Source of the DNA: Methanobacterium sp. UBA44
GTDB taxonomy: Archaea > Methanobacteriota > Methanobacteria > Methanobacteriales > Methanobacteriaceae
NCBI GenBank assembly: GCA_002494885.1
Contig: DACV01000007.1
Location: 340,628-404,627 of the forward strand
Direction of reading: 5' to 3'
Length of the DNA: 64,000 nucleotides
Of the stretch, positions 63,060-64,000 are shown in pieces. The position numbers and the translations under genes are program-made. Positions within the stretch are counted from its first letter, which is position 1; the number at the start of each line of letters is the position of its first letter. A model generated the notes under the pieces. It was given only the letters and a program-made list of their open reading frames with translations, did not search any database and was not told the DNA's origin.

Positions 63060-64000
63060 ATGAAAGAAGAGAAAAAAAAGCAAAAAATGCATGAAAAAGG
63101 TAAAATAAACGATCTTGAAGAATTTAAGGAGTATTCTGAAGGTAAAAAACTAACAACTAATCAGGGAGTAAAAGTTAGCCATACCGATGATGCCCTGAAA
63201 GCTGGAGAAAGAGGACCAACATTAATGGAAGACTTTCACTTTAGAGAGAAGTTAACTCATTTTGATCATGAACGTATACCTGAAAGAGTGGTACATGCCA
63301 GGGGAACGGGTGTCCATGGTTACTTTGAATGTTATGAATCAATGTCAGAGCACACATCAGCCCAATTCCTTCAAGATGCAGGCCAGAGAACGCCTGTATT
63401 TGTGAGATTTTCAACTGTTGTAGGGTTTAGAGGATCGGCGGATACTGTAAGAGATGTTAGAGGATTTGCTACCAAATTCTATACTGAAGAAGGTAATTAT
63501 GACCTTGTAGGTAACAATATACCAATTTTCTTTATTCAGGATGCCATCAAATTTGCAGATATGGTGCACTCCATCAAACCAGAGCCACATAATGAAATTC
63601 CCCAAGCTACAGCCGCTCACGATACATTCTGGGACTTTGTTGTGAGTACTCCAGAAACAGCCCATATGATTATGTGGCTTATGTCTGATAGAGCAATACC
63701 TCGAAGCTACCGAATGATGGAAGCTTTCAGTGTGAATGCCTTTAGATTTGTAAATGCTGAGGGAAAAGGCAGATTCATCAAGTTTATATGGAAACCAACC
63801 CTTGGAACACATCAGCTTGTCTGGGATGAATCTCAAAAGATCACTGGTAATGATCCAGATTATCACAGGCGTGATCTATATGAAGCGGTAGAAATGGGCC
63901 ATTATCCTGAATATGAACTTTACGTCCAGATGATTGAAGAGGAAGAGGAACACAAATTTGATTTTGACATCCTCGATGCAACTAAACACTGGCCAGAAGA
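63060..64000 (+). CDS. kat: heme catalase, 3' partial
   Basis: First 313 codons of a monofunctional heme catalase, open to the right edge. The catalytic histidine is in PERVVHARGTGVHGYFE, and the distal-side asparagine in NYDLVGNNIPIFFIQD; RFSTVVGFRGSADTVRDVRG and KFIWKPTLGTHQLVWDE are family segments. An N-terminal basic extension (MKEEKKKQKMHEKGK) precedes the usual start. GGAGGA precedes the ATG. It detoxifies peroxide; heme supply in this order is a known puzzle. Confidence 0.94.
   Translation, partial: MKEEKKKQKMHEKGKINDLEEFKEYSEGKKLTTNQGVKVSHTDDALKAGERGPTLMEDFHFREKLTHFDHERIPERVVHARGTGVHGYFECYESMSEHTSAQFLQDAGQRTPVFVRFSTVVGFRGSADTVRDVRGFATKFYTEEGNYDLVGNNIPIFFIQDAIKFADMVHSIKPEPHNEIPQATAAHDTFWDFVVSTPETAHMIMWLMSDRAIPRSYRMMEAFSVNAFRFVNAEGKGRFIKFIWKPTLGTHQLVWDESQKITGNDPDYHRRDLYEAVEMGHYPEYELYVQMIEEEEEHKFDFDILDATKHWPE

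Noticed and set aside
63411..63866. Open frame of 151 codons on the minus strand
   Set aside because: It is antisense to the catalase reading frame, which shows all family motifs.

Overview
The window is about 64 kb of an AT-rich archaeal chromosome, most likely a Methanobacterium-like member of the Methanobacteriales. The evidence is the archaeal information-processing genes (MCM helicase, aIF2 beta, aIF6, NMD3, ribosomal proteins L31e, L39e, LX and S19e, RNase P subunit 4, prefoldin alpha, FtsY), a UbiA-type archaeal lipid prenyltransferase, a methanogen-type Thi4 with His in the sulfur-donor position, AglB oligosaccharyltransferase, and an exported protein with a pseudomurein-binding repeat. 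No rRNA or tRNA gene and no CRISPR array was recognised.

Layout. 1-10 kb: metabolic and accessory single genes (class V aminotransferase cut by the window edge, B12 radical SAM protein, acetolactate-synthase-like enzyme, acetyl-CoA synthetase, dUTPase, a GC-rich DUF1801 gene that looks foreign, ChaB, a ZIP-like membrane protein). 10.5-20.3 kb: small regulated operons. A membrane protein-MarR-CPBP protease operon sits behind two palindromes spaced 20 bp apart, two flavodoxin-like proteins follow, a two-membrane-protein/XRE operon sits behind two TGTAA-N8-TTACA sites, and then come a MacB-like ABC exporter and a CDF metal exporter. 20.3-26.7 kb: a poorly coding island with uncharacterised genes, several 5'-truncated gene scraps, two relics of a family B DNA polymerase at its edges and a decayed transposase. 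26.7-34.1 kb: a choloylglycine-hydrolase-family enzyme, a CDGSH iron-sulfur protein, TrmO, the lipid prenyltransferase, a large exported wall-binding metallopeptidase-like protein, and an IS1595-type insertion sequence with a broken or slipping frame.

34.5-43.6 kb: a long minus-strand superoperon for translation and protein targeting (Rnp4, YhbY, S19e, PDCD5, PP-loop enzyme, L39e, L31e, aIF6, LX, prefoldin alpha, FtsY). Upstream of it lie an AK6-like kinase, Thi4 and a DRG GTPase, then a CBS protein. 43.6-61 kb: AglB, topoisomerase I, phosphoesterase, RlmE, MCM, aIF2 beta, NMD3, TyrRS, thymidylate kinase, a U32 protein and an exported transglutaminase-like protein. 61-64 kb: DUF2769, universal stress protein, DUF454 protein and a heme catalase that runs off the window.

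The most striking unexplained structure is a set of hairpin clusters in six intergenic regions (about 8.95-9.18, 18.73-18.90, 26.30-26.34, 35.72-36.05, 39.31-39.66 and 53.57-53.66 kb). Each cluster is a run of short palindromes whose arms differ from one another. Within most palindromes the two arms of 7-9 bases are perfectly complementary and separated by exactly three bases. Two of the clusters lie inside the otherwise conserved translation superoperon, and some run into gene ends.
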